37,557 nt of DNA from Alistipes sp. (GCA_029060215.1 JAIDUK010000021.1:1-37557); one strand, 5' to 3'. Positions 14,575 to 23,597 are shown, counted from the first letter of the stretch. The notes: generated by a model not told the origin, from the sequence alone. Translations and numbers: made by a program.

Positions 14575-15957
14575 ATGCGTCTGTTTTCAATGTATCGCTG
14601 GGTACGCAACAGCCACAAACTGTCGCTGCGCAGCCGGGGTTTCATGGAGGCCCCTTGGGCGGGCGGAGTAGTCCTGCTGGCCTGCGTGGCGGTGGCCATG
14701 CTGCTGGCCAATCTGCCGCTGACGAAAGAATACTACCACAACCTGCTCGAAACCGACCTGTCGCTGGCGGTGCATTCACCTAACGGGCTGATCGATTGGG
14801 TATTCCCGCAAGGGATGACGGTGGAGAAGTTCATCAACGACTGTCTGATGGTGATCTTCTTCTTCACGGTGGGGCTGGAGATCAAGCGCGAAGTGGTGAA
14901 CGGCCAACTCTCGTCGGTGCGCAAAGCCATCCTTCCGGTAGTGGCGGCCGCGGGCGGCATGCTGGCCCCGGCGCTGATCTTCGCGCTGTTCAACCACGGG
15001 ACGCTGGCGGCCAACGGCTGGGGAATCCCCACGGCCACGGACATAGCTTTCGCAGTGGGCATACTTTCGATGCTGGGCGACCGGGTGCCGGTGTCGCTGA
15101 AGATATTCCTGACGGCGCTGGCCATAGCCGACGACTTGGGAGCCATACTGGTGATCGCCCTCTTTTACGGCGGCGAACTGCAACTGGGGCTGCTGCTGAT
15201 AGCCCTGCTGATCATGGCGGGAGTATACGTAGCCTACCGGATGGGCGAGAAACGAATGATCTTCTATCTGGTGCCGGCCGTGGCGGTCTGGGGGCTGTTC
15301 TACTATTCGGGCATCCATGCGACCTTGTCGGGCGTGGCGATGGCCCTGCTCATCCCGATGGAACCGCGCTACAGCAAAGAATACTTCGTGCACAAGATGC
15401 GCTGGCTCAAAGACCACCTGCTGGCGGTGGAAGCCTCGCAAGAAGAGTTCCCCAACGAAGAACACCGCTTCTATCTGCGCCAGATGTCGCGGCTGGGAGC
15501 CAACTCGGTGGGCATGAGCTACCGGCTGGAACACGCGCTGGCGCCCTATGTGACCTTTCTGATCATGCCGATATTCGCGCTGGCGAACGCGGGCGTGGAG
15601 ATCGCCTCGCTGGAATACGTCAACATATTCCACTACTCGCCGGAAATCGGTTCGGTGGGCATGGGCGTATTCTTCGGCCTGCTGGCGGGCAAACCGCTGG
15701 GCATCTTCGCGGCGAGCTGGCTGGCGGTGAAGTCCAAGGCGGCGGAGATGCCGGAAGGCGCGACGTGGCGGATGCTGCTGGCCGTGGCCTGTCTGGGCGG
15801 TATCGGCTTCACGATGTCGCTGTTCGTCGATTCGCTGGCCTACACGGATGCCGACCTGATCGACCGGGGCAAGATAGCCATTCTGATGGGCTCGACGGCA
15901 GCTGCCGCAGCGGGCAGCCTGCTGATCGTCCTGTTCTCCAAAAAACAGCCGCGATGA
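14575..15957 (+). CDS. nhaA: Na+/H+ antiporter NhaA
   Basis: A 460-residue, 12-helix antiporter that exports Na+ in exchange for protons. The functional residues are present: D156 in TATDIAFAVG (E. coli D133) and the pair D186-D187 in IADDLGAI (E. coli D163/D164). A longer cytoplasmic loop of about 45 residues (KEYFVHKMRWLKDHLLAVEA onwards, about 265-315) separates the two helix bundles, as in other Bacteroidota NhaA. It follows the ureohydrolase by 14 bases. Its TGA overlaps the ATG of the next gene (ATGA at 15954-15957), so translation of the two is coupled. Confidence 0.96.
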   Translation: MRLFSMYRWVRNSHKLSLRSRGFMEAPWAGGVVLLACVAVAMLLANLPLTKEYYHNLLETDLSLAVHSPNGLIDWVFPQGMTVEKFINDCLMVIFFFTVGLEIKREVVNGQLSSVRKAILPVVAAAGGMLAPALIFALFNHGTLAANGWGIPTATDIAFAVGILSMLGDRVPVSLKIFLTALAIADDLGAILVIALFYGGELQLGLLLIALLIMAGVYVAYRMGEKRMIFYLVPAVAVWGLFYYSGIHATLSGVAMALLIPMEPRYSKEYFVHKMRWLKDHLLAVEASQEEFPNEEHRFYLRQMSRLGANSVGMSYRLEHALAPYVTFLIMPIFALANAGVEIASLEYVNIFHYSPEIGSVGMGVFFGLLAGKPLGIFAASWLAVKSKAAEMPEGATWRMLLAVACLGGIGFTMSLFVDSLAYTDADLIDRGKIAILMGSTAAAAAGSLLIVLFSKKQPR

Positions 15958-16649
15958 AGCCCCGCCGGATACTCCTGCTGGCCGTCGGCATGATGGCGAT
16001 CGCCTGCGCCAAAAACGGAACCACCGGGACCAAACTGCGCACCGACACCGATTCGACTGCCTACATACTGGGCATGAACATCGGCCTGAACCTGCACCGG
16101 ATGGATTCGACGCTCAACGCCGAAGCGATATGCGAAGGCATCCGCGACGCCCTGCGCGGGGAGACGAAACTGACGCTGGCCGAAGCGGAGGCCTATTACC
16201 TGCGCTACCAAAACCACACGCTGCCCGAGAAAGCCCGCGCCTACGAAGACCGATTTCTAGCAGACGTGGCCAAATCGAACCGGGCATACGCACGGACGAC
16301 CTCGGGCGTGACCTACACGGTGAACGAAGTCGGCGACCAAGAGCGCATCCCCAATTCGGACCGCGACACAGTGGCGGTCCGCTATCTGATCCGGACCACG
16401 GACGGGAAAGAAGTCTACTCCTCCTACGAACGGGGCGACACGCTGCGCACGGCGGTGGGCGACCTGCGCCGGGGAGTGCGCGAGAGCCTGAAACTGGTGG
16501 GCAAAGGAGGCCGCATCACAGCGTGGCTGCCGGCTGCGACGGCCTACGGAGCGGAAGGAAACGAGGAGCTGGGCATAGGTCCCAACGCCACGCTATACTA
16601 CGAACTGGAGCTGGTCGACGTGGTGAAATACACGAACCGAAGGCGATGA
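15954..16649 (+). CDS. FKBP-type lipoprotein with a degenerate active site
   Basis: A 231-residue lipoprotein: the signal ends LLLAVGMMAIAC with lipobox cysteine C18. An FkpA-like helical dimerisation region (about 30-110, DSTAYILGMNIGLNL) precedes an FKBP domain (about 135-225). The prolyl-isomerase pocket is eroded. VFDSS reads VYSSY, losing the catalytic Asp, and GWTEGL reads GVRESL, losing the floor Trp; the 80s-loop Tyr (TAYG) remains. A chaperone or binding role is more likely than isomerase activity. The gene starts within the nhaA stop codon. A complete paralogue follows at 16773 under its own promoter. Confidence 0.85.
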   Translation: MKPRRILLLAVGMMAIACAKNGTTGTKLRTDTDSTAYILGMNIGLNLHRMDSTLNAEAICEGIRDALRGETKLTLAEAEAYYLRYQNHTLPEKARAYEDRFLADVAKSNRAYARTTSGVTYTVNEVGDQERIPNSDRDTVAVRYLIRTTDGKEVYSSYERGDTLRTAVGDLRRGVRESLKLVGKGGRITAWLPAATAYGAEGNEELGIGPNATLYYELELVDVVKYTNRRR

Positions 16650-16698
16650 CCGGACGGCAATGAACCGAGAATAATTATTCATCTGCACACGAACTCCG

Positions 16699-16730
16699 TT
16701 TGCTTTTCCGCCCGGCTTGCACTATCTTTG
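16699..16730 (+). promoter_or_regulatory. promoter of the second FKBP gene
   Basis: TTTG (16699-16702), a 20-base spacer and TATCTTTG (16723-16730) match the full consensus. The ATG is 43 bases downstream. Confidence 0.9.
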
Positions 16731-16772
16731 CCTGTCGAAAGTGAGTAACAGACATTTATAAACAATAAGCAC

Positions 16773-17876
16773 ATGAAAAAAATCCTACTGGCAGCCACCG
16801 TTGCTGCCATGACGCTGGTCGCCTGCAACGGCGGCCGCAAGACGACGGTTACCGCAGGCGACCCGGCGCAAATGGACACCCTGTCCTATGCTTTGGGCGC
16901 CAACATCGCCACGGGTATGAACTACCAGCTGAGCAACATACCGTTCGACTACAAGGCCATCGACGAAAATTTCGAGAAAACGGTGCTCGGCAAAGCCCCG
17001 ATGAAGCACGAAGAGGCCCGCAAAACCTTGCAGGACTACTTCAACTATGAAACCTACGGCAAGCGCATGCAGGCCGTCGACCGCAAGCGCAAGGAAGCCG
17101 ACAGCATCCGTGTGGCCGGCGGCGACACCACGACAGTCGAGTACGGCGCCGACCCGGAGATGTTCGAAACCGAAGAGGAGCGCGACGAGGTGTCGGCCGC
17201 ATTCGGCGTCGACATGGGCTACAACGTGCGCGAAAGCGGCCTGCCCCTGCAAGCGGTGTGGATATTGGAAGGCATGCGGAACGTGCGCGACAAGAACGCG
17301 AAGATGACCGAGGAGGAAGTAGGCCAATACCTGCAATACTACTTCATGGTGAAACGCCCGGCCGAAAATGCGGAAGCCTCGAAGGAATGGCTCGAGAAAA
17401 TCGAGAAGAAATCGGGCGTGCAGAAGACCGAATCGGGCCTGCTCTACAAGGTGATCAAGGCCGGCGACAAGCAGATGCAGCCCAAAGATGCCCGCGACGT
17501 GGTGAAAGTCCACTACACGGGTCGCCTGCGCACGGGCGAAGTCTTCGACACCTCGCTCTTCAAGAACCGCCCGAAGGAGCAGCAGGAGATGATGAAGCAG
17601 CAGCTCCCCGACAGCTACGACAAGGACGAGCCCATCGAATTCCCGCTGAACCGCGTGATCCGCGGCTGGACCGAAGGTTTGCAGCTGGTGGGCAAAGGCG
17701 GCAAGATCAAGCTCTGGATTCCCGCCGAACTGGCCTACGGTTCGAGCGACAACGGCCGCATCGGCCCCAACGAAGCGTTGGAATTCGAGGTCGAGCTGAT
17801 CGATGTGACGCCCTACGAGGACCCCGCCGCCGCAACCGAAGCGCCTGCGGAGACCGAAAAGGCTCCCGAGGAATAA
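16773..17876 (+). CDS. FKBP-type peptidyl-prolyl isomerase lipoprotein
   Basis: A 367-residue envelope lipoprotein (signal MKKILLAATVAAMTLVAC, lipobox C18). Two helical FkpA-N-like units (about 33-85 and 130-215, each with a DxxSYALGxxI or AFGVDMGYN-type motif) precede a complete FKBP domain at about 225-345. The pocket is intact: VKVHYTG, EVFDTS, VIRGWTEGL, AYGSSDNGRIGPNEAL. A Glu/Ala/Pro tail follows. It should catalyse proline isomerisation or act as a chaperone in the periplasm or at the outer membrane. Its strong promoter and codon use (AAG, CTG, GGC) suggest good expression. A shared terminator separates it from gcvT. Confidence 0.93.
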   Translation: MKKILLAATVAAMTLVACNGGRKTTVTAGDPAQMDTLSYALGANIATGMNYQLSNIPFDYKAIDENFEKTVLGKAPMKHEEARKTLQDYFNYETYGKRMQAVDRKRKEADSIRVAGGDTTTVEYGADPEMFETEEERDEVSAAFGVDMGYNVRESGLPLQAVWILEGMRNVRDKNAKMTEEEVGQYLQYYFMVKRPAENAEASKEWLEKIEKKSGVQKTESGLLYKVIKAGDKQMQPKDARDVVKVHYTGRLRTGEVFDTSLFKNRPKEQQEMMKQQLPDSYDKDEPIEFPLNRVIRGWTEGLQLVGKGGKIKLWIPAELAYGSSDNGRIGPNEALEFEVELIDVTPYEDPAAATEAPAETEKAPEE

Positions 17877-17892
17877 ACATATCGCCACATAT

Positions 17893-17927
17893 GCAAAGAG
17901 GGCTGCCCGCTGGGCAGCCCTCTTTGC
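17893..17927. terminator. bidirectional terminator between FKBP gene and gcvT
   Basis: A perfect 16-bp stem (17893-17908 with 17912-17927) has a 3-base loop between convergent stops at 17876 and 17945. The stem ends in GCAAAGAG/CTCTTTGC, giving a U-rich 3' arm in both directions, the same design as the palindrome at 8961. Confidence 0.85.
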
Positions 17928-17944
17928 TTGCAAGCACCCGGACC

Positions 17945-19045
17945 CTATACGAACGGGATCTTCGTAACCTCGGCGGTGACCAGTTTATCGCGGATGATAA
18001 CGGCGATGCGGGACCCGGGAGAAGCGAAGTCGGCGGAGACATAGCCCAAGCCGAACCCAACCTTGAGACAAGGCGACATGGTGCCCGAAGTGACATGGCC
18101 GATGGGTGTGCCGTCGGGAGCGGCGATGGCATAGCCATGACGCGGAATGCCGCGGTCGATCATCTTGAATCCGACAAGCCTGCGCGCAACGCCCTCGGCT
18201 TTCTGCCGCTCCAGCAAAGACCGGTCGATGAACTCCTTGCCCTCGGCGAACTTGGTGATCCACCCGAGCCCGGCCTCGATGGGCGACGTCGTGTCGTCGA
18301 TGTCGTTGCCGTAGAGACAAAAGCCCTTCTCGAGCCGCAAGGTGTCGCGGGCCCCGAGCCCGATATTCTTCAGCCCGAACTCAGCACCGGCCTCCCAAAG
18401 CGCAGCCCAGAGCTTGTCGCCGTCTTCGTTGGCGACGTAGATTTCGCAGCCGCCCGACCCGGTGTAGCCCGTAATGGAAAGGATGGCGTCGCATCCGGCT
18501 ACCTGCATCTTGCGGAAAGTATAATACTCCATCTGTTCGACCGGCTCGGCGCACATCTTCTGCACGATCTTCATGGCCAGCGGCCCCTGCACGGCGAGCT
18601 GGCAAATCTCGTCGGAGGCGTTGTAAAGTTCCTTGCCCGGCCCGGCCTGCAACCCCATCTTGGCCCCCTCGGCGCAGATGTGCTGCCAGTCTTTTTCGGT
18701 ATTGGCCGCATTGACTACAAGCAGGTAGGTCTCGGCATCGACGCGGTAAACAAGGATGTCGTCGACGATGCCGCCGCGGCCGTTGGGCAAACAAGAATAC
18801 TGCACCTTGCCGTCGTAGAGTTTCGACACGTCGTTGGAAGTGATGCGCTGGAGCAGCGCGAGCGCCTTGGGTCCCTTGACCCAAATCTCGCCCATGTGGC
18901 TGACGTCGAAGACCCCCGCGCCCTGACGCACGGCGAGGTGCTCGTCGTTGATGCCCGAAAACTCGATGGGCATGTTGTAACCCGCGAACTCGGCCATACG
19001 GGCCCCGGCGGCGATGTGGTACTTGGTGAAAGCTGTGGTTTTCAT
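17945..19045 (-). CDS. gcvT: glycine cleavage system T protein (aminomethyltransferase)
   Basis: A 366-residue GcvT, which moves the aminomethyl carbon from lipoyl-H protein to tetrahydrofolate and releases ammonia. Family segments are clear: GARMAEFAGYNMPIEF near the start, GVFDVSHMGE at about 44-53 and GYTGSGGCEIY in the middle. The C-terminal beta-barrel ends near VTKIPFV. Genes for the P and H proteins are not in the window. It lies 119 bases after the GNAT-like gene; no clear promoter is in that gap, so readthrough is possible. Confidence 0.96.
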   Translation of the reverse strand: MKTTAFTKYHIAAGARMAEFAGYNMPIEFSGINDEHLAVRQGAGVFDVSHMGEIWVKGPKALALLQRITSNDVSKLYDGKVQYSCLPNGRGGIVDDILVYRVDAETYLLVVNAANTEKDWQHICAEGAKMGLQAGPGKELYNASDEICQLAVQGPLAMKIVQKMCAEPVEQMEYYTFRKMQVAGCDAILSITGYTGSGGCEIYVANEDGDKLWAALWEAGAEFGLKNIGLGARDTLRLEKGFCLYGNDIDDTTSPIEAGLGWITKFAEGKEFIDRSLLERQKAEGVARRLVGFKMIDRGIPRHGYAIAAPDGTPIGHVTSGTMSPCLKVGFGLGYVSADFASPGSRIAVIIRDKLVTAEVTKIPFV

Positions 19046-19164
19046 GGTATAGGATAGGTTTCAGGCTGTTTTCGGATTCCTCGCCCCGTCGGCCGCGGCC
19101 GCCCGAAGCGGATTCTTCGCCGCCTGCGGCTGCCTCGGGATGCCCCTCGGACGAAGCAGCGGCG

Positions 19165-20373
19165 CTACTCCTCGCGCCGCTTGACGCCCAGACGCGGACA
19201 CCGATGGAACTCCTTGGAGCGGTCGAAGAGATAGCGGTAGGTAGTATGGACCTTGTGCCGCGAAGCGCAGACATAGGTCTCGATCATCCGGTTCATGACA
19301 GGATTGAAATCGCCGATCCACGCGAGCTCCAGCGTCTTGTAAGGGATGTCGCGCCGGTCGAGGTATTTCCAGTACTCGGCCATGATGGCCGACTCGACCC
19401 CCTTGCCGTGGAACTCGGGCGCGATGCCGAAGATGATGCCGAAGATGCGGTCGCACTTGCGCCGGACCTTGAGGTCCCACAGGAGCCGCAGCTTCTGCCA
19501 CAGCCCGAACTTGCCGCCGAACTTGCCGATCAAGCGGTTGAGGTCGGGCACGGTGACGAAAAACCCGATGGGCTCCTGATTGAAATAGGCGAAGAAGACG
19601 ATTTCGGGGTCGATGATGGGGCGCAAAGCCCGCATCATCTCCATGGCCTCGCTCTGGGTCATGGGCTTGACACCGGAGAAGAGCGCCCACGCCCGGTTGT
19701 AGACGACGCGGAAATTCTCGGCGGCCTCCTCGACGTTCTTCATGTCGATATGCTCGACGTGATAGCCGGGCGTAGAATAGAGCCGTTCGGCGCGGGCGAA
19801 AATCTGACGGTTGGCTTCGGAAGCGTCCTTGCGCCAGATGAAACTATGCTGGTTGAAGTAGTTGCGGAATCCGTAATTCTCGAAAAGCTCCTTATAATAA
19901 GAAGGATTATAAGGATTCTTGTAGAGCGGTTGGAATTCGTAGCCCTCGACCAAAAGCCCCCACCAGTCGCGCCGCTGCCCGAAGTTGATGGGGCCGTCCA
20001 TGGCCTCCATGCCGCGGGCGGCGAGCCACAGGCGGGCAGCGTCGAAGAGCATGTCGGCGACCTGCTGCGAATCGACGGCCTCGAAGAAGCCGCATCCGCC
20101 GGTGGGCTGCTCTTCCAAAGCGGCCTTTTCGCGGTTGTAGAACGCAGCGATGCGCCCCACGACCGCACCGGAAGCGTCGCGCACGACCCACCGCACGGCC
20201 TCGCCGTCGGCGAAAAGTTCGTTGCGCTGGGGGTCGAAGACCTCGCGGATGTCGTCGTCCAGCGGACAGACCCAATTGGGATAGCCTTTGTAGAGCCGCT
20301 TGGGGAAATCGATCCACTCGCGCTCGTCGGCGGCCGACGCAACCTCCTGCAAACTATATTTCTGAGAATCCAT
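19165..20373 (-). CDS. large GNAT-fold acetyltransferase-like protein
   Basis: A 402-residue soluble protein. The C-terminal half has GNAT features. IVFFAYFNQEPIGFFVTVPDLN looks like beta-4/beta-5, and PEFHGKGVESAIMAEYWKYL (about 320-340) resembles the acetyl-CoA loop Q/R-x-x-G-x-G/A with its following helix. The N-terminal half (FPKRLYKGYPNWVCPLDDDI, then VGRIAAFYN) looks like a second, degenerate GNAT unit. It resembles a Bacteroidota family annotated only as hypothetical or GNAT. The acceptor is unknown. Its -7 box forms a palindrome with that of the divergent receiver/ATP-grasp gene, giving a leader of about 85 bases. Confidence 0.75.
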   Translation of the reverse strand: MDSQKYSLQEVASAADEREWIDFPKRLYKGYPNWVCPLDDDIREVFDPQRNELFADGEAVRWVVRDASGAVVGRIAAFYNREKAALEEQPTGGCGFFEAVDSQQVADMLFDAARLWLAARGMEAMDGPINFGQRRDWWGLLVEGYEFQPLYKNPYNPSYYKELFENYGFRNYFNQHSFIWRKDASEANRQIFARAERLYSTPGYHVEHIDMKNVEEAAENFRVVYNRAWALFSGVKPMTQSEAMEMMRALRPIIDPEIVFFAYFNQEPIGFFVTVPDLNRLIGKFGGKFGLWQKLRLLWDLKVRRKCDRIFGIIFGIAPEFHGKGVESAIMAEYWKYLDRRDIPYKTLELAWIGDFNPVMNRMIETYVCASRHKVHTTYRYLFDRSKEFHRCPRLGVKRREE

Positions 20374-20462
20374 CGTATGATAATATTATTTTGAAACCGG
20401 CCCGAGCCCGGAACAGCGCCGAATCGATCGGAAACTGCCGGGGCGCAACCCAATCTATAAGA

Positions 20463-20490
20463 CAAAGATAAACATTTTTTCATATCTTTG
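20463..20490. promoter_or_regulatory. palindromic divergent promoter pair (GNAT-like / receiver-ATP-grasp genes)
   Basis: CAAAGATA (20463-20470) and TATCTTTG (20483-20490) are exact inverted copies 12 bases apart. Each reads as TATCTTTG, a -7 box, pointing away from the other. The rightward gene starts 28 bases on; the leftward gene starts about 90 bases on. This repeats the arrangement at 8022-8050. Confidence 0.8.
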
Positions 20491-20517
20491 TTCAACGGAC
20501 CGAAAAAGAGACGCCCC

Positions 20518-23484
20518 ATGGAAAAGAACCCCGACGGCACCCGCCCGCAATACCGCTTCATGAAATACCGGATCCACAAGATCCTGCTGGTATGTTGCAG
20601 CTATGACGGCTACATTCTGGAAGAAGACGGCCACATAGAATCGCAGATCAATCAGGAATATCTGGACCTGAACCTGTCGAACCCGCCCTCGCTGACGCGC
20701 GTGAGCTCGACGCGCGAAGCGCTGGACCTGCTGGCCGAAGACGATTCGTACGATTTCATCCTGACGATGTACAACGTAGGCGAGCCGGACGTATTCAGCT
20801 TTGCGAAGACCGTCAAACAGCGCCATCCGCAGACCCCGGTGGCGCTGCTGACCTCGTTCTCCAAGGACATCTACCGCCGCATCGAAGAGCAGGACCGCTC
20901 GGGGCTGGACTACATCTTCTGCTGGCACGGCAACAACGACCTGATCATAGCGATCATCAAGTTGGTCGAAGACAAGATGAACGCCGAGGAAGACATGCTG
21001 CAAGGCGGCGTGCAGGCGATCCTGCTGGTCGAAGACTCGATCCGCTTCTACTCGACCTACCTGCCCGAACTCTACCGCCTGCTGCTGATGCAGAACACGG
21101 AATTTCTGAAAGACGCTCTGAACGAGCAGCAGCAAATCCTGCGCAAACGGGCGCGCCCGAAGATCCTGCTGGCGACCAACTACGACGAAGCGACGCGGCT
21201 CTACGACCGCTACAAAAACAACCTGCTGGGGGTGATCTCGGACGTAGGATTCGTGATGCACGCCGACGACAAACCGACCGACGAACGCCCGGATGCGGGC
21301 ATAGCGCTCTGCCGCCGCATCCGCGAAGACAACCCCTTGATGTCGGTCTTGCTGCAATCGTCGCAGGTGGAATTCCGCCAGACGGCCCGCGAGCTGGGGG
21401 CCGGATTCATCGCCAAGAACTCGAAGACGCTGCTCTCGGAGCTGCAAGACTACATATCGACCGAATTCGCGTTCGGCGACTTCGTGTTCCGCGACCCGGA
21501 GACAGGCACCGTAATCGGCCGGGCGAAAGACCTTGCGCAGATGCAGCGGATGATCGCAACCGTGCCCGACGATGCGTTCGAGTACCACACCTCGCAAAAC
21601 CACTTCTCCAAATGGCTCTACTCGCGGGGCCTCTTCCCGCTGGCGGCGTCGATCCGCCGTTACAACAAGGGCCTCTTCGCCTCGGTGGAAGAACACCGCC
21701 GGGTATTGGTCGAGCTGATCCGCGACTATCGGACGCTGCTGGGCCAAGGCGTGGTGGCGCGTTTCGACCCGGAGACCTACTCGGATGCGGTGGCCTTCGC
21801 GCGCATCGGCGAGGGTTCGCTGGGCGGCAAAGCCCGCGGACTGGCCTTCATGAACTCGATGCTGATCAAATACCGCCAGTACGACAAACACGACGGGGTG
21901 CGGATCATGATTCCGCGTTCGGTAGTCATAGCGACGGACTGCTTCGACGAATTCATCCGCGAAAACGGGCTGCAATACATCATATCGCAAGAGTTCACGG
22001 ACGAAGAAATCTTGTCGGAATTCGTGACGGCGACCGTCCCTGCGCACTTGCAAGAGGAGCTCAAGGCCTACATCCGTACGGTCCGCTCGCCGCTGGCCGT
22101 GCGTTCGTCGTCGAAGCTGGAAGATTCGCACTACCAGCCGTTTGCGGGAATCTACTCGACCTACATGATTCCCTACACGGAAAACGAGGACCAGATGCTG
22201 CGGCTCCTGCTGCGGGCCGTGAAAAGCGTCTACGCCTCGGTCTACTTCGCAGCGTCGAGAGCCTACATACAAACGTCGCAGAACCTGATCTCGGAAGAGA
22301 AGATGGCGGTCATCATACAAGAGGTGTGCGGCACCGAGCAGAACGGCCTGCTGTTCCCGACCTTCTCGGGCGTGGCGCGCTCGATCAACTGCTACCCGAT
22401 CGGCGACGAAAAACCCGAAGACGGCATCTGCAACGTAGCGATGGGGCTGGGCAAGCTGGTGGTGGACGGCGGGCGAACGCTGCGCTTCTCGCCGCGCTAC
22501 CCGCAGAAAGTGCTGCAAACCTCGACGCCGGAACTCGCGCTGCGCGACACGCAGACGGAAGTGCTGGCTCTGAGCCTGCGGCCGGAAGAATTCCGCACGT
22601 CGATCGACGACGGGGTGAACCTGCGCCGTCTGACCGTGGCGCAAATCGGCGAATACCGCAACGCCCGCCACGTGACATCGGTCTGGGACCGCGAGAACGA
22701 ACGCATATCCGACAGCCCCTACGACCGCGGGCGGAAGATCATCACGTTCAACAACATACTGAAGTACAACACCTTCCCGCTGGCGGAAATCATACGCGAC
22801 ATCCTTGCGATGGGCGCGGAGGAGATGCGCTGCCCAGTGGAAGTGGAATTTGCGGTGAACATGGATGTGGAACCGGGCCGGGAAAAGGTGTTCAACCTGC
22901 TGCAAATCCGCCCGATCATCGACAGCCAAGACAACCGCCCGATCGATTGGGATGCGGTGGATGCGTCCGACGCGCTGATCTACGGCGAGAGTGCGCTGGG
23001 GATAGGCCAGATGGCCGACATAGCCGACATAGTCTATGTGAAGACCGAAAAATTCAACTCGCTGGCTACGGAAAAGATCGCAGACGAGCTCCTGACGCTG
23101 AACACGCGCCTGCGCGAAGAAGGCCGCTCCTACATACTCGTGGGACCGGGCCGCTGGGGTTCGTCGGATCCGTGTTTGGGGGTGCCGGTGAAGTGGACCC
23201 ACATATCGGAGGCGAAGGTGATCGTCGAGTGCGGCATCGAACGCTTCGACGTCGAGCCCTCGCAGGGCACCCACTTCTTCCAGAACGTGACGTCGCTGGG
23301 CGTGGGCTACCTGACGATCAACCCGTTCCGGGGCGACGGCCTATTCCGGCAGGACCTGCTGGACGCCCGCGAAGCCCTGCACGACGGGGAATACCTGCGG
23401 CTGGTGCGCTTCGACCGCCCGCTGCGGGTCTGCATCGACGGCCGTTCGGACAAGGGGATAGTCTCCGAAACGACGGGCGATTGA
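20518..23484 (+). CDS. tandem receiver-like domains fused to a PEP-synthase-type ATP-grasp domain
   Basis: A 988-residue soluble protein. Residues 20-150 look like a response-regulator fold (ILLVCC, then DFILTMYNV, ALLTSF). Residues 165-305 form a second one with the acidic LLVEDS, ISDVGF (candidate phospho-Asp near 241) and VLLQSS. From about 420 comes a pyruvate-phosphate-dikinase/PEP-synthase N-terminal ATP-grasp: IGEGSLGGKARGL, VRSSSKLEDS (about 527) and FAGIYSTY. The C-terminal part holds GPGRWGSSDP near 877. The phosphohistidine domain (TGGxTSH-like) and the PEP-binding barrel are absent, so it is not a PEP synthase. A signalling or nucleotide-dependent regulatory role is inferred. The ATG at 20518 lies 28 bases after the -7 box; a TTG further upstream is inside that box. 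Confidence 0.82.
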   Translation: MEKNPDGTRPQYRFMKYRIHKILLVCCSYDGYILEEDGHIESQINQEYLDLNLSNPPSLTRVSSTREALDLLAEDDSYDFILTMYNVGEPDVFSFAKTVKQRHPQTPVALLTSFSKDIYRRIEEQDRSGLDYIFCWHGNNDLIIAIIKLVEDKMNAEEDMLQGGVQAILLVEDSIRFYSTYLPELYRLLLMQNTEFLKDALNEQQQILRKRARPKILLATNYDEATRLYDRYKNNLLGVISDVGFVMHADDKPTDERPDAGIALCRRIREDNPLMSVLLQSSQVEFRQTARELGAGFIAKNSKTLLSELQDYISTEFAFGDFVFRDPETGTVIGRAKDLAQMQRMIATVPDDAFEYHTSQNHFSKWLYSRGLFPLAASIRRYNKGLFASVEEHRRVLVELIRDYRTLLGQGVVARFDPETYSDAVAFARIGEGSLGGKARGLAFMNSMLIKYRQYDKHDGVRIMIPRSVVIATDCFDEFIRENGLQYIISQEFTDEEILSEFVTATVPAHLQEELKAYIRTVRSPLAVRSSSKLEDSHYQPFAGIYSTYMIPYTENEDQMLRLLLRAVKSVYASVYFAASRAYIQTSQNLISEEKMAVIIQEVCGTEQNGLLFPTFSGVARSINCYPIGDEKPEDGICNVAMGLGKLVVDGGRTLRFSPRYPQKVLQTSTPELALRDTQTEVLALSLRPEEFRTSIDDGVNLRRLTVAQIGEYRNARHVTSVWDRENERISDSPYDRGRKIITFNNILKYNTFPLAEIIRDILAMGAEEMRCPVEVEFAVNMDVEPGREKVFNLLQIRPIIDSQDNRPIDWDAVDASDALIYGESALGIGQMADIADIVYVKTEKFNSLATEKIADELLTLNTRLREEGRSYILVGPGRWGSSDPCLGVPVKWTHISEAKVIVECGIERFDVEPSQGTHFFQNVTSLGVGYLTINPFRGDGLFRQDLLDAREALHDGEYLRLVRFDRPLRVCIDGRSDKGIVSETTGD

Positions 23485-23555
23485 CAATCCGGCCGGGAGT
23501 TTCGCGGCTGCGCGAAAAAAGATGGGGAAAGATTACAAACTATCCATAAAATAAT

Positions 23556-23563
23556 TATATTTG
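23556..23563 (+). promoter_or_regulatory. -7 box (TATATTTG) of gdhA
   Basis: TATATTTG ends 34 bases before the gdhA start in an AT-rich stretch. The -33 element is not clear. Confidence 0.8.
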
Positions 23564-23597
23564 TAACAAACAAAAACCTTAAAACACTTACAGTGCC

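Noticed and set aside
20455..23274. 939-codon minus-strand frame opposite the receiver/ATP-grasp gene
   Set aside because: It is a shadow frame with Arg/Val/His-rich sequence; the plus-strand frame has clear domains and a promoter.
20518..23484. Annotation as phosphoenolpyruvate synthase
   Set aside because: Only the ATP-grasp part is present; no phosphohistidine motif or PEP-binding barrel was found.
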